Shown here: positions 1 to 7,259 of the stretch, piece by piece
Layout of the letters: the number at the start of each line of letters is the position of its first letter
Numbering within the stretch: position 1 is the stretch's first letter
DNA from: JAEUMY01 sp031394355
GTDB taxonomy: Bacteria > Pseudomonadota > Gammaproteobacteria > Burkholderiales > Usitatibacteraceae
DNA: 29,673 nucleotides
Assembly: GCA_031394355.1 (NCBI GenBank)
Contig: JANNSU010000089.1
Coordinates: forward strand, 1 to 29,673
Reading direction: 5' to 3'
Translations under genes and position numbers: made by a program
Notes under the pieces: model-generated
The model's database searches: none
Told to the model about the DNA's origin: nothing
The model's input: the letters and a program-made list of their open reading frames with translations, nothing else

Positions 1-90
1 CTAGTAAACGATTTGACTCCGTATCAACACTGGGCGTGAGATTGGAGTGATGCTCCAAAATCAGATCTTGTCCATTAGCTGCTAAAATGT
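1..90. other. Unexplained leader that breaks the dynamin gene
   Basis: This AT-richer stretch has stops in the dynamin frame (TGA at 48-50) and no recognisable coding content. It contains a short hairpin-like GGAG-TGATG-CTCC. It could be the end of a mobile element, the edge of a deletion, or a chimeric contig end. Confidence 0.35.
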
Positions 91-1271
91 ACTTGGAGAT
101 CTGGGAGCGCTATGTGAAGGCCGGGCTGCCTGCCAAGATCGCGGTGCTGAACAAGATCGATCTGCTGTGGGATGAATTGAAGACGCCGCAGGAAATCGAG
201 GCCGCAAAGATGCGGATGATCGAGTCCACGGCCGAAACACTCGGGCTCGAACCGGACAAGGTGTTCGCGCTTTCCGCGCAGAAGGCGCTCTTGGGTCGTA
301 TTCGTGAAGAACATGATCTGGTGCGCCGTTCGGGCATCGAAACGCTGGAGAAGTACCTCGCCGAAGAGATCATTCCCATCAAGCGCCAGTTGCTCGCGAA
401 GGCGGTGACCAACGAGCTCGGCACGATGATGGCGTCCTCCAAGGTCACGCTGTCACAGAAGCTATCTGCCAACCAGCACGCCATCAGCGAACTGGCGAGC
501 ATCCAGGGCAAGAGCCGCGATCTGGTCATGAAGCTCTGGGCCGCGATCAGTGAAGAGAAGGATGCCTACAACAACGCACTGGCCGAATACAAGGTCAACA
601 AGAACCAGTTCAACCAGCGGCGCATAGCACTGCTGGAAATGCTGAACCCGATGAAGATGGACGCACTGTGCGCCAAGTCGCGGCAGGGCATGGACGAATC
701 CTGGACAACCATCACCCTGACGCGTGCCATGCGTGAACTCATCAACATGATGACCGACGAGTTTGACCGCGTGAGCACTGCGGGTGAGGACGTGAAAAAG
801 ATGATGGCGGCGGTGTACAACACCTTCCACGTCAAGTTCAAGTTCAAGGAAATGCAATTCCCGCCACTGGATTTCGAGGGACCGCGCGCCCGCTTGCAGC
901 GGCTGGTTGAAGAGACGGACAAGTTTTGCAAAGACCCGATCAATGTGGTGGGCCTCGAGAAGCGGTTCATGATCGGTCGCTTCTACACGCGCCTCGTGGA
1001 GGCGGCTCGACTCTCCTTTGGTCAGGCCAGAAGTGAAACCGAGCGCTGGCTCATCCAGGTCCCGCAGCCGCTCGAGCACCAGATTCAGGCGCACAAGGAG
1101 CAGATTCAGCAGCGCCTCGATTCCCTGCAAAAGGTCAACGACCGCAAGGGCACCATCGATGCGGAAATGGGCAAGATGAATGCCATGCGTGCCGAGCTCA
1201 TGACGCAGTTCGGCATGATCAACGGACTCATGTCCAAGGTGAAGGATATCGGGCCGGTGGGCGGGGACTAG
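87..1271 (+). CDS. Dynamin-like GTPase, N-terminally truncated
   Basis: Large dynamin-family GTPase, expected to act at membranes. The visible protein begins just before the G4 motif (NKID, residues 22-25) and has a G5-like SAQKA near residue 63, followed by a long, mostly helical stalk-like region to the C-terminus. The P-loop, switch threonine and DxPG motif are absent, so the copy seen here cannot bind GTP. The frame is open only back to base 51, and bases 1-90 do not look like dynamin coding sequence. Homology starts abruptly at LEIWERYVKAG, so the ATG at 87 is nominal. Either the gene was truncated by a rearrangement or the first ~90 bases are an assembly artefact. A strong terminator follows the stop. 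The family call rests on the G4/G5 motifs and the overall pattern. Confidence 0.72.
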   Translation: MYLEIWERYVKAGLPAKIAVLNKIDLLWDELKTPQEIEAAKMRMIESTAETLGLEPDKVFALSAQKALLGRIREEHDLVRRSGIETLEKYLAEEIIPIKRQLLAKAVTNELGTMMASSKVTLSQKLSANQHAISELASIQGKSRDLVMKLWAAISEEKDAYNNALAEYKVNKNQFNQRRIALLEMLNPMKMDALCAKSRQGMDESWTTITLTRAMRELINMMTDEFDRVSTAGEDVKKMMAAVYNTFHVKFKFKEMQFPPLDFEGPRARLQRLVEETDKFCKDPINVVGLEKRFMIGRFYTRLVEAARLSFGQARSETERWLIQVPQPLEHQIQAHKEQIQQRLDSLQKVNDRKGTIDAEMGKMNAMRAELMTQFGMINGLMSKVKDIGPVGGD

Positions 1272-1298
1272 CGGGACGCGCTGCAGAAGAGCCAGAAG

Positions 1299-1323
1299 GG
1301 GCGGCACATGCCGCCCTTTTTTT
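1299..1323 (+). terminator. Rho-independent terminator of the dynamin-like gene
   Basis: Perfect 7-bp stem GGGCGGC / GCCGCCC with an ACAT loop, followed by seven T residues, 28 bases after the stop codon. The last T of the tract is the first base of a TGCGAATATTCGCA palindrome, so the two elements abut. Confidence 0.9.
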
Positions 1324-1336
1324 GCGAATATTCGCA
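1323..1336. repeat. TGCGAATATTCGCA palindrome, site 1
   Basis: Perfect 14-bp palindrome directly behind the T-tract of the dynamin-gene terminator. Confidence 0.95.
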
Positions 1337-1353
1337 GGACTTGGTCAGCAACC

Positions 1354-1434
1354 GTAGCCCGGATGCAACGCAGTGGAATCCGGGATGTTCCACGCACCAC
1401 GATCCCGGATTTCGCGTTGCTGCATCCGGGCTAC
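1354..1434. repeat. REP-like imperfect inverted repeat (GTAGCCCGGATG family)
   Basis: The ends are GTAGCCCGGATG and CATCCGGGCTAC, with inner arms GGAATCCGGGAT and ATCCCGGATT, so the 81-bp element folds on itself almost completely. Similar GTAGCCCGGATGCAACGC elements are widespread intergenic REP-type repeats in proteobacteria. It lies between the convergent dynamin and rng genes, where it could also serve as a terminator for rng. Confidence 0.85.
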
Positions 1435-1481
1435 TTGCTTTCATCTGCGTTCATCGGCGTCATGTCGTTGACCTTCTTTGC

Positions 1482-1495
1482 TGCGAATATTCGCA
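1482..1495. repeat. TGCGAATATTCGCA palindrome, site 2
   Basis: Perfect 14-bp copy, 15 bases beyond the rng stop codon on the minus strand. Confidence 0.95.
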
Positions 1496-1509
1496 CCGGT
1501 CTGCGAAGG

Positions 1510-2961
1510 TCACACCAGCACAACGTCAAACTGCTCCTGCGTGTACGCCGTCTCCACCTGCAGCAGGATGGGCTTCTTGATGAAATCCTCCAGCATGGTG
1601 AGCCCCTGTGCCTCCTCATCGAGAAAGCGGTCGATGACTGATTGTGAAGCGAGAATGCGAAACTCCTTCGCTTCGAACTGGCGGGCAGAGCGCAAGATCT
1701 CCCGCAATACCTCATAACACACGGTCTGGGCAGTCTTGAGTTGGCCGCGGCCGGCGCAGGTGGCGCAGGGCTCGCACAGCACATGGGCGAGGCTCTCCCG
1801 GGTACGTTTCCGGGTCATCTCCACGAGGCCCAGCTGGGTGAAGCCGTTGACGGTGATCCGGGTGCGGTCGCGAGACAGGGCCTTGTTGAATTCCGCCAGC
1901 ACGGCGTTGCGATGCTCATCGGTGTCCATGTCGATGAAGTCGACGATGATGATGCCGCCCAGATTGCGCAATCTGAGCTGGCGCGCAATGGCCTGTGAGG
2001 CCTCCAGGTTGGTCTTGAAGATGGTGTCATCAAAGTTGCGGCCGCTCACGAATGCGCCGGTATTCACATCCACGGTGGTCAGCGCCTCGGTCTGGTCGAT
2101 GATCACGTAGCCGCCGCTCTTCAGATCGACCCGCTTGCCAAGCGCCTTTTCCAATTCGTCCTCTGCGCCAAACAGATCGAACAGGGGCCGCTCGCCAAGA
2201 TAGTGTTCGAGAATCGGCAGCGCGCGAGGTGTGTACTTCTGCGCAAACTCGAGCAGCCGCTGGTGCGTCTCGCGTGAGTCAACGATGATGCGCTCGGTCC
2301 CCTCCGTCACCAGATCGCGCAACACGCGCGAGGGCAGGTCGAGGTCGTGGTACAGCACCGACTGAGGCGGCGCGGTGAGGGCCGCCTCGGCGACGCCGCG
2401 CCAGAGGGTGATGAGATAGTTGATGTCGGTGGTCAGCTCCAGATCGGTTGCGGACTCTGCCACTGTGCGCACGATGAACCCGCCTGTCTCACCGGGCGGC
2501 AGCAGGCTGTGCACCTTTTCGCGAAGGTGTTCGCGCTCGCCTTCGTCCTCGATGCGCTGCGATATGCCAATGTGTCCATCACCGGGGAGATACACCAGCA
2601 GCCGGCCGGCAATGCTCACCTGCGTGGAGAGCCGGGCGCCCTTGCTGCCAATGGGATCCTTGATCACCTGCACCAGCAGGGTCTGCCCTTCCTGCAGCAT
2701 CTTCTCGATCGGTCTTTGCTCGCCGTTCCGCTGGGGTGTCCAGATATCCGCCACATGCAGAAACGCCGCACGCGCCAAACCGATCTCGATGAATGCCGAC
2801 TGCATGCCTGGCAGCACGCGCGCCACGCGCCCCTGATAGATGTTGCCAACCAGTCCGCGGCTGGTGCTGCGCTCGATATGCAGCTCCTGTGTCGTGCCCT
2901 GTTCCATGATGGCCACGCGCGCTTCTTGCGGCGTGACGTTGATGAGTATCTGTTCGTTCAT
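1510..2961 (-). CDS. rng: Ribonuclease G
   Basis: Endoribonuclease of the RNase E/G family that matures the 16S rRNA 5' end and trims some mRNAs in the cytoplasm. At 483 residues it is a typical RNase G, lacking the long C-terminal scaffold of RNase E. An S1-like RNA-binding domain covers about residues 36-125 (GNIYQGRVARVLPGMQSAFI). The Mg2+ site acids are D298 in TVDVNTG and D341/D345 in IIIVDFIDMD. The Zn-link region is CEPCATCAGRG (cysteines 396-402), slightly different from the usual CPxC but with two cysteines correctly spaced. The start ATG overlaps the maf stop (ATGA, 2958-2961), indicating translational coupling. It is the last gene of the minus-strand run. Confidence 0.96.
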   Translation of the reverse strand: MNEQILINVTPQEARVAIMEQGTTQELHIERSTSRGLVGNIYQGRVARVLPGMQSAFIEIGLARAAFLHVADIWTPQRNGEQRPIEKMLQEGQTLLVQVIKDPIGSKGARLSTQVSIAGRLLVYLPGDGHIGISQRIEDEGEREHLREKVHSLLPPGETGGFIVRTVAESATDLELTTDINYLITLWRGVAEAALTAPPQSVLYHDLDLPSRVLRDLVTEGTERIIVDSRETHQRLLEFAQKYTPRALPILEHYLGERPLFDLFGAEDELEKALGKRVDLKSGGYVIIDQTEALTTVDVNTGAFVSGRNFDDTIFKTNLEASQAIARQLRLRNLGGIIIVDFIDMDTDEHRNAVLAEFNKALSRDRTRITVNGFTQLGLVEMTRKRTRESLAHVLCEPCATCAGRGQLKTAQTVCYEVLREILRSARQFEAKEFRILASQSVIDRFLDEEAQGLTMLEDFIKKPILLQVETAYTQEQFDVVLV

Positions 2962-3560
2962 GTAGGGTCGAGCTCTCGCAAAAGTGTCCAGGTTTCGGCC
3001 ACGGGCAAGCCGACCACGCCGGAGAAACTGCCCGTCAAATTGGAAATGAAGATGGCTGCCTTGCCCTGAATCGCATAGGCGCCTGCCTTGTCCAGCGGTT
3101 CGCCGCCAGCCACATAGGTCTGGATCTCGGCGTCGGTGAGTGTGCGGAAGGTGACGTCGCTCGTGGAGAGCGCTTCCTTCATGTCGCGACCATCGGCGAC
3201 CGCGATGGCGGTCAGCACCTGGTGTGTGGTGCCGGAAAGCCGCCTCAGCATCCGCGCCGCATCAGCCGGATCTGTCGGCTTGCCGAAGATCTCGCCATCC
3301 AGCACTACCGTCGTGTCCGCCGCCAGCACCAGCCGTTGCGGCAGCCGCCGCGAGACCATGATGCGAACAGCAGCCTCGGCCTTGATGCGGGCGATGCGGC
3401 GCACGTAGTCCTCTGCTGCCTCATCAGGCAAGGGCGTCTCGTCCACATCGCGGCGGTCGACAGGGAACTCGCGCAGTGGCAGCAGCTCGAAGCCGACACC
3501 GATCTGGCGCAGCAGCTCCTTGCGGCGTGGACTTTTGGAGGCGAGGTAGATGGTCTTCAT
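2958..3560 (-). CDS. maf: Maf-family nucleoside triphosphate pyrophosphatase
   Basis: House-cleaning NTP pyrophosphatase that hydrolyses dTTP/UTP or modified nucleotides to monophosphates. The 200-residue protein shows the full Maf pattern: SKSPRRKELL at residues 8-17, catalytic AADTTVVLDG near residue 80, KAGAYAIQG near residue 158, and a GSFSGVVGLP tail. The Y-A-I-Q-G form is like the YhdE subgroup (dTTPase/UTPase); this subgroup call is inferred. It lies 22 bases downstream of rlmH and overlaps rng by four bases, a common arrangement in beta- and gammaproteobacteria. Confidence 0.94.
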   Translation of the reverse strand: MKTIYLASKSPRRKELLRQIGVGFELLPLREFPVDRRDVDETPLPDEAAEDYVRRIARIKAEAAVRIMVSRRLPQRLVLAADTTVVLDGEIFGKPTDPADAARMLRRLSGTTHQVLTAIAVADGRDMKEALSTSDVTFRTLTDAEIQTYVAGGEPLDKAGAYAIQGKAAIFISNLTGSFSGVVGLPVAETWTLLRELDPT

Positions 3561-3582
3561 GTGCGATGGATGTTCGGCGAGG

Positions 3583-4050
3583 CTACTCGCGATGATACGG
3601 GTGATTTTTCAGGAGCGACCAGGCGCGATAGAGCTGCTCGGCCAGCAGGACCCGCACCATGCCGTGGGGCAGGGTCAGTTTCGATAGTGCGAATAGTCGC
3701 GTGGCGGACTGCTTCAGCTGTGGGGCGAGACCATCGGCGCTACCGATGAGAAAGCACGGATGGGCACCGTCGGCCATCCAGCCTGCCATCGCCTCAGACA
3801 GTTGCTTCGTGGTCCACAGCTCGCCGCGTTCATCCAGGACAATGCGAACCGCCTGCTTTGGCAATGCGGTCTCGATGCGTAGCCGCTCGGCTTCCAGCAC
3901 CTTTTCTGTCGTCTTGCTGGCCCGGTCCTCGGGCTTCAGCTCGATAAGGTCAATGCGCGCCTCGGCCGGCATGCGCTTCTCATACTCGTCAAAGCCAGCT
4001 TGTACCCAGCCCGGCATCTTGTGGCCCAGTGCCACGATGGTGAGCTTCAT
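3583..4050 (-). CDS. rlmH: 23S rRNA (pseudouridine1915-N3)-methyltransferase RlmH
   Basis: SPOUT-class SAM-dependent methyltransferase that makes m3Psi1915 in helix 69 of 23S rRNA on assembled ribosomes. The 155 residues equal the usual family length. The N-terminus MKLTIVALGHKMPGWV is standard. The SAM loop reads FLIGSADGL where GGADG is usual, a conservative Gly-to-Ser change. The C-terminus LLKNHPYHRE is the family's conserved tail. It sits 30 bases after rsfS, the usual rsfS-rlmH pairing of two ribosome-linked proteins. A near-match of the dispersed palindrome (TGCGAATAGTCGC, 3688-3700) lies inside the gene. Confidence 0.96.
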   Translation of the reverse strand: MKLTIVALGHKMPGWVQAGFDEYEKRMPAEARIDLIELKPEDRASKTTEKVLEAERLRIETALPKQAVRIVLDERGELWTTKQLSEAMAGWMADGAHPCFLIGSADGLAPQLKQSATRLFALSKLTLPHGMVRVLLAEQLYRAWSLLKNHPYHRE

Positions 4051-4080
4051 GGCGATGAGACAGGCGGCTTGAACAGGGGA

Positions 4081-4893
4081 TTACTTCGCCTTTGACTTCG
4101 TGCCGGCCGGTGTCGCCATCGTCGTGCGGCGGCGGGTGGTCGATGCAGCGGTGGTGGTGTTGGCTTTGGTGGTGGTTTTAGCACTAGTGCGGGCCTTTGC
4201 GGTGACTTTGCCGGTGGCCTTTGCGGTCGCTGCAGGAGTTTTCTTGACCGTGGATTCGGTAGCAGCTTTCGCAGTAGCTGTGGCGGTAGTCTTTCCGCCT
4301 GTCTTGGCGCGCGATGTCGCGTTCACTTTGCCCGCTCCCGTCAGCTTGCGTGCTGCGGGTTTGCGTGTGACAGGCTTCCGCGTCACAGGCTTGCGCGTCA
4401 AAGACTTCCGCGTCAAAGACTTATCTGCAGCGGGCTTTCGCACCGTGGATTCCCCGGCGTCCTGTTCTGCAGTCGCTTTGGCCTTGGCTTTCGCCACGAC
4501 CCGCGCCTTCACCTTCACCGTTGCGGGCAGGCCTGTCTCAGTCTCCTTCACCGGCTTCGGGAATTCGATCTTGCCGTCACGCCACAGCTCCTCCAGGCGG
4601 TAGTACTCGCGGGTGGCCTGCTGCATCACGTGGACCACAACGTCACCCAGGTCCACCAATACCCACTCGCCGGTCTCCTCGCCTTCCGAGCCGTATACCT
4701 TTCCACCGGCTTCCTTCAGCTTGTCGCGCACATTGTTTGCCAGCGCCCTGGTCTGGCGATTGGAGTCGCCGCTCGCCACGACGATGTAGTCGAACAGTGA
4801 CGTGAGCTTGCTCACGTTGATCATCACGATGTTCTTGGCCTTGATGTCCTCCAGCGCGTCGATCACCAGCGCGCCCATTTGTTTGGGGTTCAT
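4081..4893 (-). CDS. rsfS: Ribosome silencing factor RsfS with a long histone-H1-like tail
   Basis: RsfS binds uL14 on the 50S subunit and blocks subunit joining when nutrients are short. Residues 1 to about 115 form the complete conserved domain (DYIVVASGDSNRQTRAL, GEWVLVDLGDVVVHVM). The family normally ends there, at about 105-120 residues. This protein continues for about 150 residues of low-complexity Lys/Ala/Thr/Arg sequence resembling bacterial histone H1-like tails. The tail includes a pentapeptide series (TRKSL, TRKSL, TRKPV, TRKPV, TRKPA) encoded by 15-bp tandem repeats around 4360-4430. It should be disordered and very basic; RNA binding is inferred. The start overlaps the nadD stop as ATGA (4890-4893). 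Confidence 0.93.
   Translation of the reverse strand: MNPKQMGALVIDALEDIKAKNIVMINVSKLTSLFDYIVVASGDSNRQTRALANNVRDKLKEAGGKVYGSEGEETGEWVLVDLGDVVVHVMQQATREYYRLEELWRDGKIEFPKPVKETETGLPATVKVKARVVAKAKAKATAEQDAGESTVRKPAADKSLTRKSLTRKPVTRKPVTRKPAARKLTGAGKVNATSRAKTGGKTTATATAKAATESTVKKTPAATAKATGKVTAKARTSAKTTTKANTTTAASTTRRRTTMATPAGTKSKAK
4355..4430. repeat. 15-bp tandem repeats encoding the TRKPV/TRKSL tail units
   Basis: Successive 15-bp units such as GGCTTGCGCGTCAAA and GACTTCCGCGTCAAA sit head to tail inside rsfS and encode repeated T-R-K-x-x pentapeptides. The tail probably grew by slippage or unit duplication and may vary between strains. Confidence 0.8.
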
Positions 4894-5579
4894 TCAGTCC
4901 CTGTATAGAGTTGGTTTCCGGCAATGTAATCCAGTACGGCGTCCGGCACCAGATACCGCGGCGAACGCCCGGCAGAAAGGTGCGACCGTACAGCGGTGGA
5001 CGAGATGTCCAGCGCGGTCATGGTGAAGACCGCCACTCGTCCTGCCGCCGTGGTGTTGAGCAGAGCCGGATCGGCCACAACACGGTCTTCGAACTCATCC
5101 ATCAGGCTCGCCGCCAGGGCGTTGCGCCAGCCCGTGTTGCCCGCGCGCTCGGCCACAGCCACATGCGCGTGGGCAAAGAGTTCGTGCCAGCGGTGCCAGG
5201 TCGGCATGCCGAGGAAGGTGTCGCTACCCATCAGCCAGACCAGCGGAATCGAGGTGCCCACATCGGCACGCAGCGACAGCAGGGTATCCAGCGTGTAGCT
5301 GGGGCCTGCGCGATGGATCTCGCGGTCGTCCACCGAGAAATGCGGATTGCTCGCGATGGCGGCGCGGATCATCGCGAGGCGATGCTCTGCTTTCACGATC
5401 TGCCGCGTGACGCGTGTCTTTTGCCACGGGTCGCCGGCCGGGACGAAGCGGACGCTGGCCAGCCCGAAATGCTCGCGCATTTCTTCTGCCAATCGCAGGT
5501 GACCGTTGTGAATGGGATCGAAGGTGCCGCCGAGGATGCCTAGACTCGGGGTTTGGGATTTGGGGTTCGGGATCGTCAC
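4890..5579 (-). CDS. nadD: Nicotinate-nucleotide adenylyltransferase
   Basis: Joins ATP and nicotinate mononucleotide to form deamido-NAD in NAD synthesis. The nucleotidyltransferase signature GGTFDPIHNGHLRLAE lies at residues 17-32 and the C-terminal ISSTAVRSHL near residue 190. I use the GTG at 5577-5579, giving 229 residues, because it overlaps the proA stop in a GTGA junction. Longer starts up to 5657 only add residues read from the G-rich repeat. The first ~14 residues (VTIPNPKSQTPSLG) are themselves encoded by repeat DNA. The 3' end overlaps rsfS by ATGA. Confidence 0.93.
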   Translation of the reverse strand: MTIPNPKSQTPSLGILGGTFDPIHNGHLRLAEEMREHFGLASVRFVPAGDPWQKTRVTRQIVKAEHRLAMIRAAIASNPHFSVDDREIHRAGPSYTLDTLLSLRADVGTSIPLVWLMGSDTFLGMPTWHRWHELFAHAHVAVAERAGNTGWRNALAASLMDEFEDRVVADPALLNTTAAGRVAVFTMTALDISSTAVRSHLSAGRSPRYLVPDAVLDYIAGNQLYTGTE

Positions 5580-5620
5580 GAAGGGTTCCCGAGCCCCGAG
5601 CCCCCAGCCCCGCCGCCCGC
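5543..5620. repeat. G-rich repeat tract across the proA/nadD junction
   Basis: On the plus strand, GGGGTTTGGGATTTGGGGTT-type units are followed by CCCGAGCCCCGAGCCCCCAG-type units. Related GGGGCTCGGGG units recur inside polA at 19084-19115. The tract sets both the last residues of ProA and the first residues of NadD. Its G-runs could form quadruplexes; this is inferred only. Confidence 0.8.
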
Positions 5621-6919
5621 GTCGCCACGAATGTGGCCCGCCCCCCGCACAATCCACTTCTGTGACGTCAGCCCCTCCAGCCCCACCGGGCCGCGCGCAT
5701 GCAGCTTGTCGGTGGAGATGCCGATCTCGGCGCCCAGCCCATACTCGAAGCCATCGGCGAAGCGGGTGGAGGCATTCACCATCACGGATGCAGAATCGAC
5801 TTCCTTCAGAAAGCGCTCGGCGCGCGCCTCATCCTGCGTGATGATGGCATCGGTGTGCTGCGAGCCGTGCAGCGCGATGTGGTCCATCGCAGCGTCCATG
5901 TCAGCCACGATGGCGATGGAAATGATGGGCGCCAGATACTCGGTGTCGAAATCGGCTGGTGTGGCGGCGACGCTTTCGATGCCGGCGGTATCGAGAATGG
6001 CTTTCGCCGCCGGATCACAGCGCATCTCCACCTTCTTCGTTGCGAATATTCGCGCTATCCGTGGCAAAAACCCGGTGGCAACACGCTGCGCCACCAGCAA
6101 ACACTCTGCCGTGTTGCAGGTGCCGTAACGCTGGGTCTTGGCGTTGTCGACGATGCGCTCGGCCATATCGAGATCGGCGGCGTCATCCACGTAGACATGG
6201 CAGAGCCCATCGAGATGTTTGATGACCGGAATGCGGGCGTCGTTGCTGATGCGCTCGATGAGACTTTTGCCGCCACGCGGAACGATCACATCCACATAGT
6301 CGCGCATCGTGATGAGGTGGCCCACGGCGGCGCGATCCGCCACATCGACGACCTGCACAGCGGTGGGTGGCAGGCCAGCCTGGTCGAGGCCCGCACGCAC
6401 GCGGCGGGCGATGGCTCGATTGGTTTCCAGCGCCTCGGAGCCGCCCCGCAGAATGCAGGCGTTGCCCGACTTGAGGCAAAGCGCTGCCGCATCAGCCGTC
6501 ACGTTGGGCCGCGACTCATAGATGATGCCCACCACGCCCAGGGGCACGCGCATGCGCGAAAGCCTGATGCCCGAGGGCCGCGTCACGCTGTCCGTCTCCA
6601 TGCCCACCGGGTCCGGCAGGTTGGCAACATCGCGCAGGCCCTCGGCCATCGCAATGATGCCGGCCTCCGTCAGTGTGAGCCGGTCGATGAACGCCGCATC
6701 ACGGCCGTCTGCCTTCGCCCGCTCCACATCCTTCGTATTGGCACTGCGAATATTCGCAGTGCCCGCGATGATCGCGTAGGCGATGGCGTTCAGCGCCACG
6801 TTCTTGGCGTCAGCCGATGCCCGCGCCAAAGCATGGCTGGCCTCGCGTGCATTCTTCCCCACCTGCGTCATGTAGGCGGCGAGGTCGGTCTGGGCAAGTT
6901 GGTTCAGGTCGTTGGGCAT
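5576..6919 (-). CDS. proA: Glutamate-5-semialdehyde dehydrogenase (gamma-glutamyl phosphate reductase)
   Basis: Second step of proline synthesis: NADPH-dependent reduction of gamma-glutamyl phosphate to glutamate semialdehyde. At 447 residues it is about 30 longer than the E. coli enzyme. The catalytic cysteine is in QRYGTCNTAECLLV. The conserved C-terminal GLTSQKWIVRG is present, but the protein then runs on as glycine-rich DAGGGAGGSGLGNPS encoded by the G-rich repeat. Two dispersed palindromes lie in the gene: one encodes ANIR near residue 55 and one encodes RIFA near residue 290. The stop overlaps the nadD GTG start. It is separated from holA by two long repeat units. Confidence 0.95.
   Translation of the reverse strand: MPNDLNQLAQTDLAAYMTQVGKNAREASHALARASADAKNVALNAIAYAIIAGTANIRSANTKDVERAKADGRDAAFIDRLTLTEAGIIAMAEGLRDVANLPDPVGMETDSVTRPSGIRLSRMRVPLGVVGIIYESRPNVTADAAALCLKSGNACILRGGSEALETNRAIARRVRAGLDQAGLPPTAVQVVDVADRAAVGHLITMRDYVDVIVPRGGKSLIERISNDARIPVIKHLDGLCHVYVDDAADLDMAERIVDNAKTQRYGTCNTAECLLVAQRVATGFLPRIARIFATKKVEMRCDPAAKAILDTAGIESVAATPADFDTEYLAPIISIAIVADMDAAMDHIALHGSQHTDAIITQDEARAERFLKEVDSASVMVNASTRFADGFEYGLGAEIGISTDKLHARGPVGLEGLTSQKWIVRGAGHIRGDAGGGAGGSGLGNPS
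6041..6054. repeat. GCGAATATTCGC palindrome, site 3 (inside proA)
   Basis: Perfect 12-mer at 6042-6053 with outer pair T/G. On the proA strand it is read in the frame giving R-I-F-A. Confidence 0.93.
6741..6762. repeat. 22-bp perfect palindrome containing TGCGAATATTCGCA, site 4 (inside proA)
   Basis: The 14-mer at 6745-6758 is extended by GCAC on the left and GTGC on the right, giving 22 bp of perfect two-fold symmetry. It is read as A-N-I-R in ProA. Confidence 0.95.
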
Positions 6920-6930
6920 GGGGATGAATC

Positions 6931-7096
6931 AGTTCAAAGTCAAAGGCGGAACACAGATGAACACAGATGAACACGGATAAAAATCGGATAAGGACGGATG
7001 CAATGCGAAAACACCCGGGCCGGGAGAGTATTCGGGGGTCCATCTGTGTTCATCTGTGGTTGCATTGTCCTGGCTCTGCGCGAATCACGCTGCATC
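6931..7096. repeat. Long intergenic repeat, copy A (ACACAGATGAACAC family)
   Basis: The left arm contains GGCGGAACACAGATGAACAC and GACGGATGCAATGCG. The right arm contains CATCTGTGTTCATCTGTG and TTGCATTGTC, so the unit is a long imperfect hairpin. It repeats almost directly as the next unit with a 166-bp period. No gene is seen in this intergenic stretch (6920-7248). Confidence 0.85.
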
Positions 7097-7259
7097 AATT
7101 CAAAATCAAAGGCGGAACACAGATGAACACAAATAAGCACAGATAAGAATCGGATAAAGACGGATGCAATGCGACTGCATCCGAGCGGCGGGAAACATGA
7201 AGAGCCAATCTGTGTTCATCTGTGTTTGCATTGTCTTGATGCAGCGAATCATGCCGCAT
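7097..7259. repeat. Long intergenic repeat, copy B
   Basis: Tandem neighbour of copy A, sharing its start (TTCAAAATCAAAGGCGGAAC) and its end (GCGAATCATGCCGCAT). The middle differs. Its right end runs into the last codons and stop of holA. Confidence 0.85.

Noticed and set aside
5699..6970. 423-residue plus-strand open frame over proA
   Set aside because: Antisense shadow of proA, rich in His/Arg/Gly, with no recognisable motif and running into the ACACAGATG repeat.
6931..7259. Possible CRISPR array from the repeated ACACAGATGAACAC units
   Set aside because: Units are about 166 bp, themselves folded, only two in tandem, without regular short repeats and unique spacers, and no cas genes are present.
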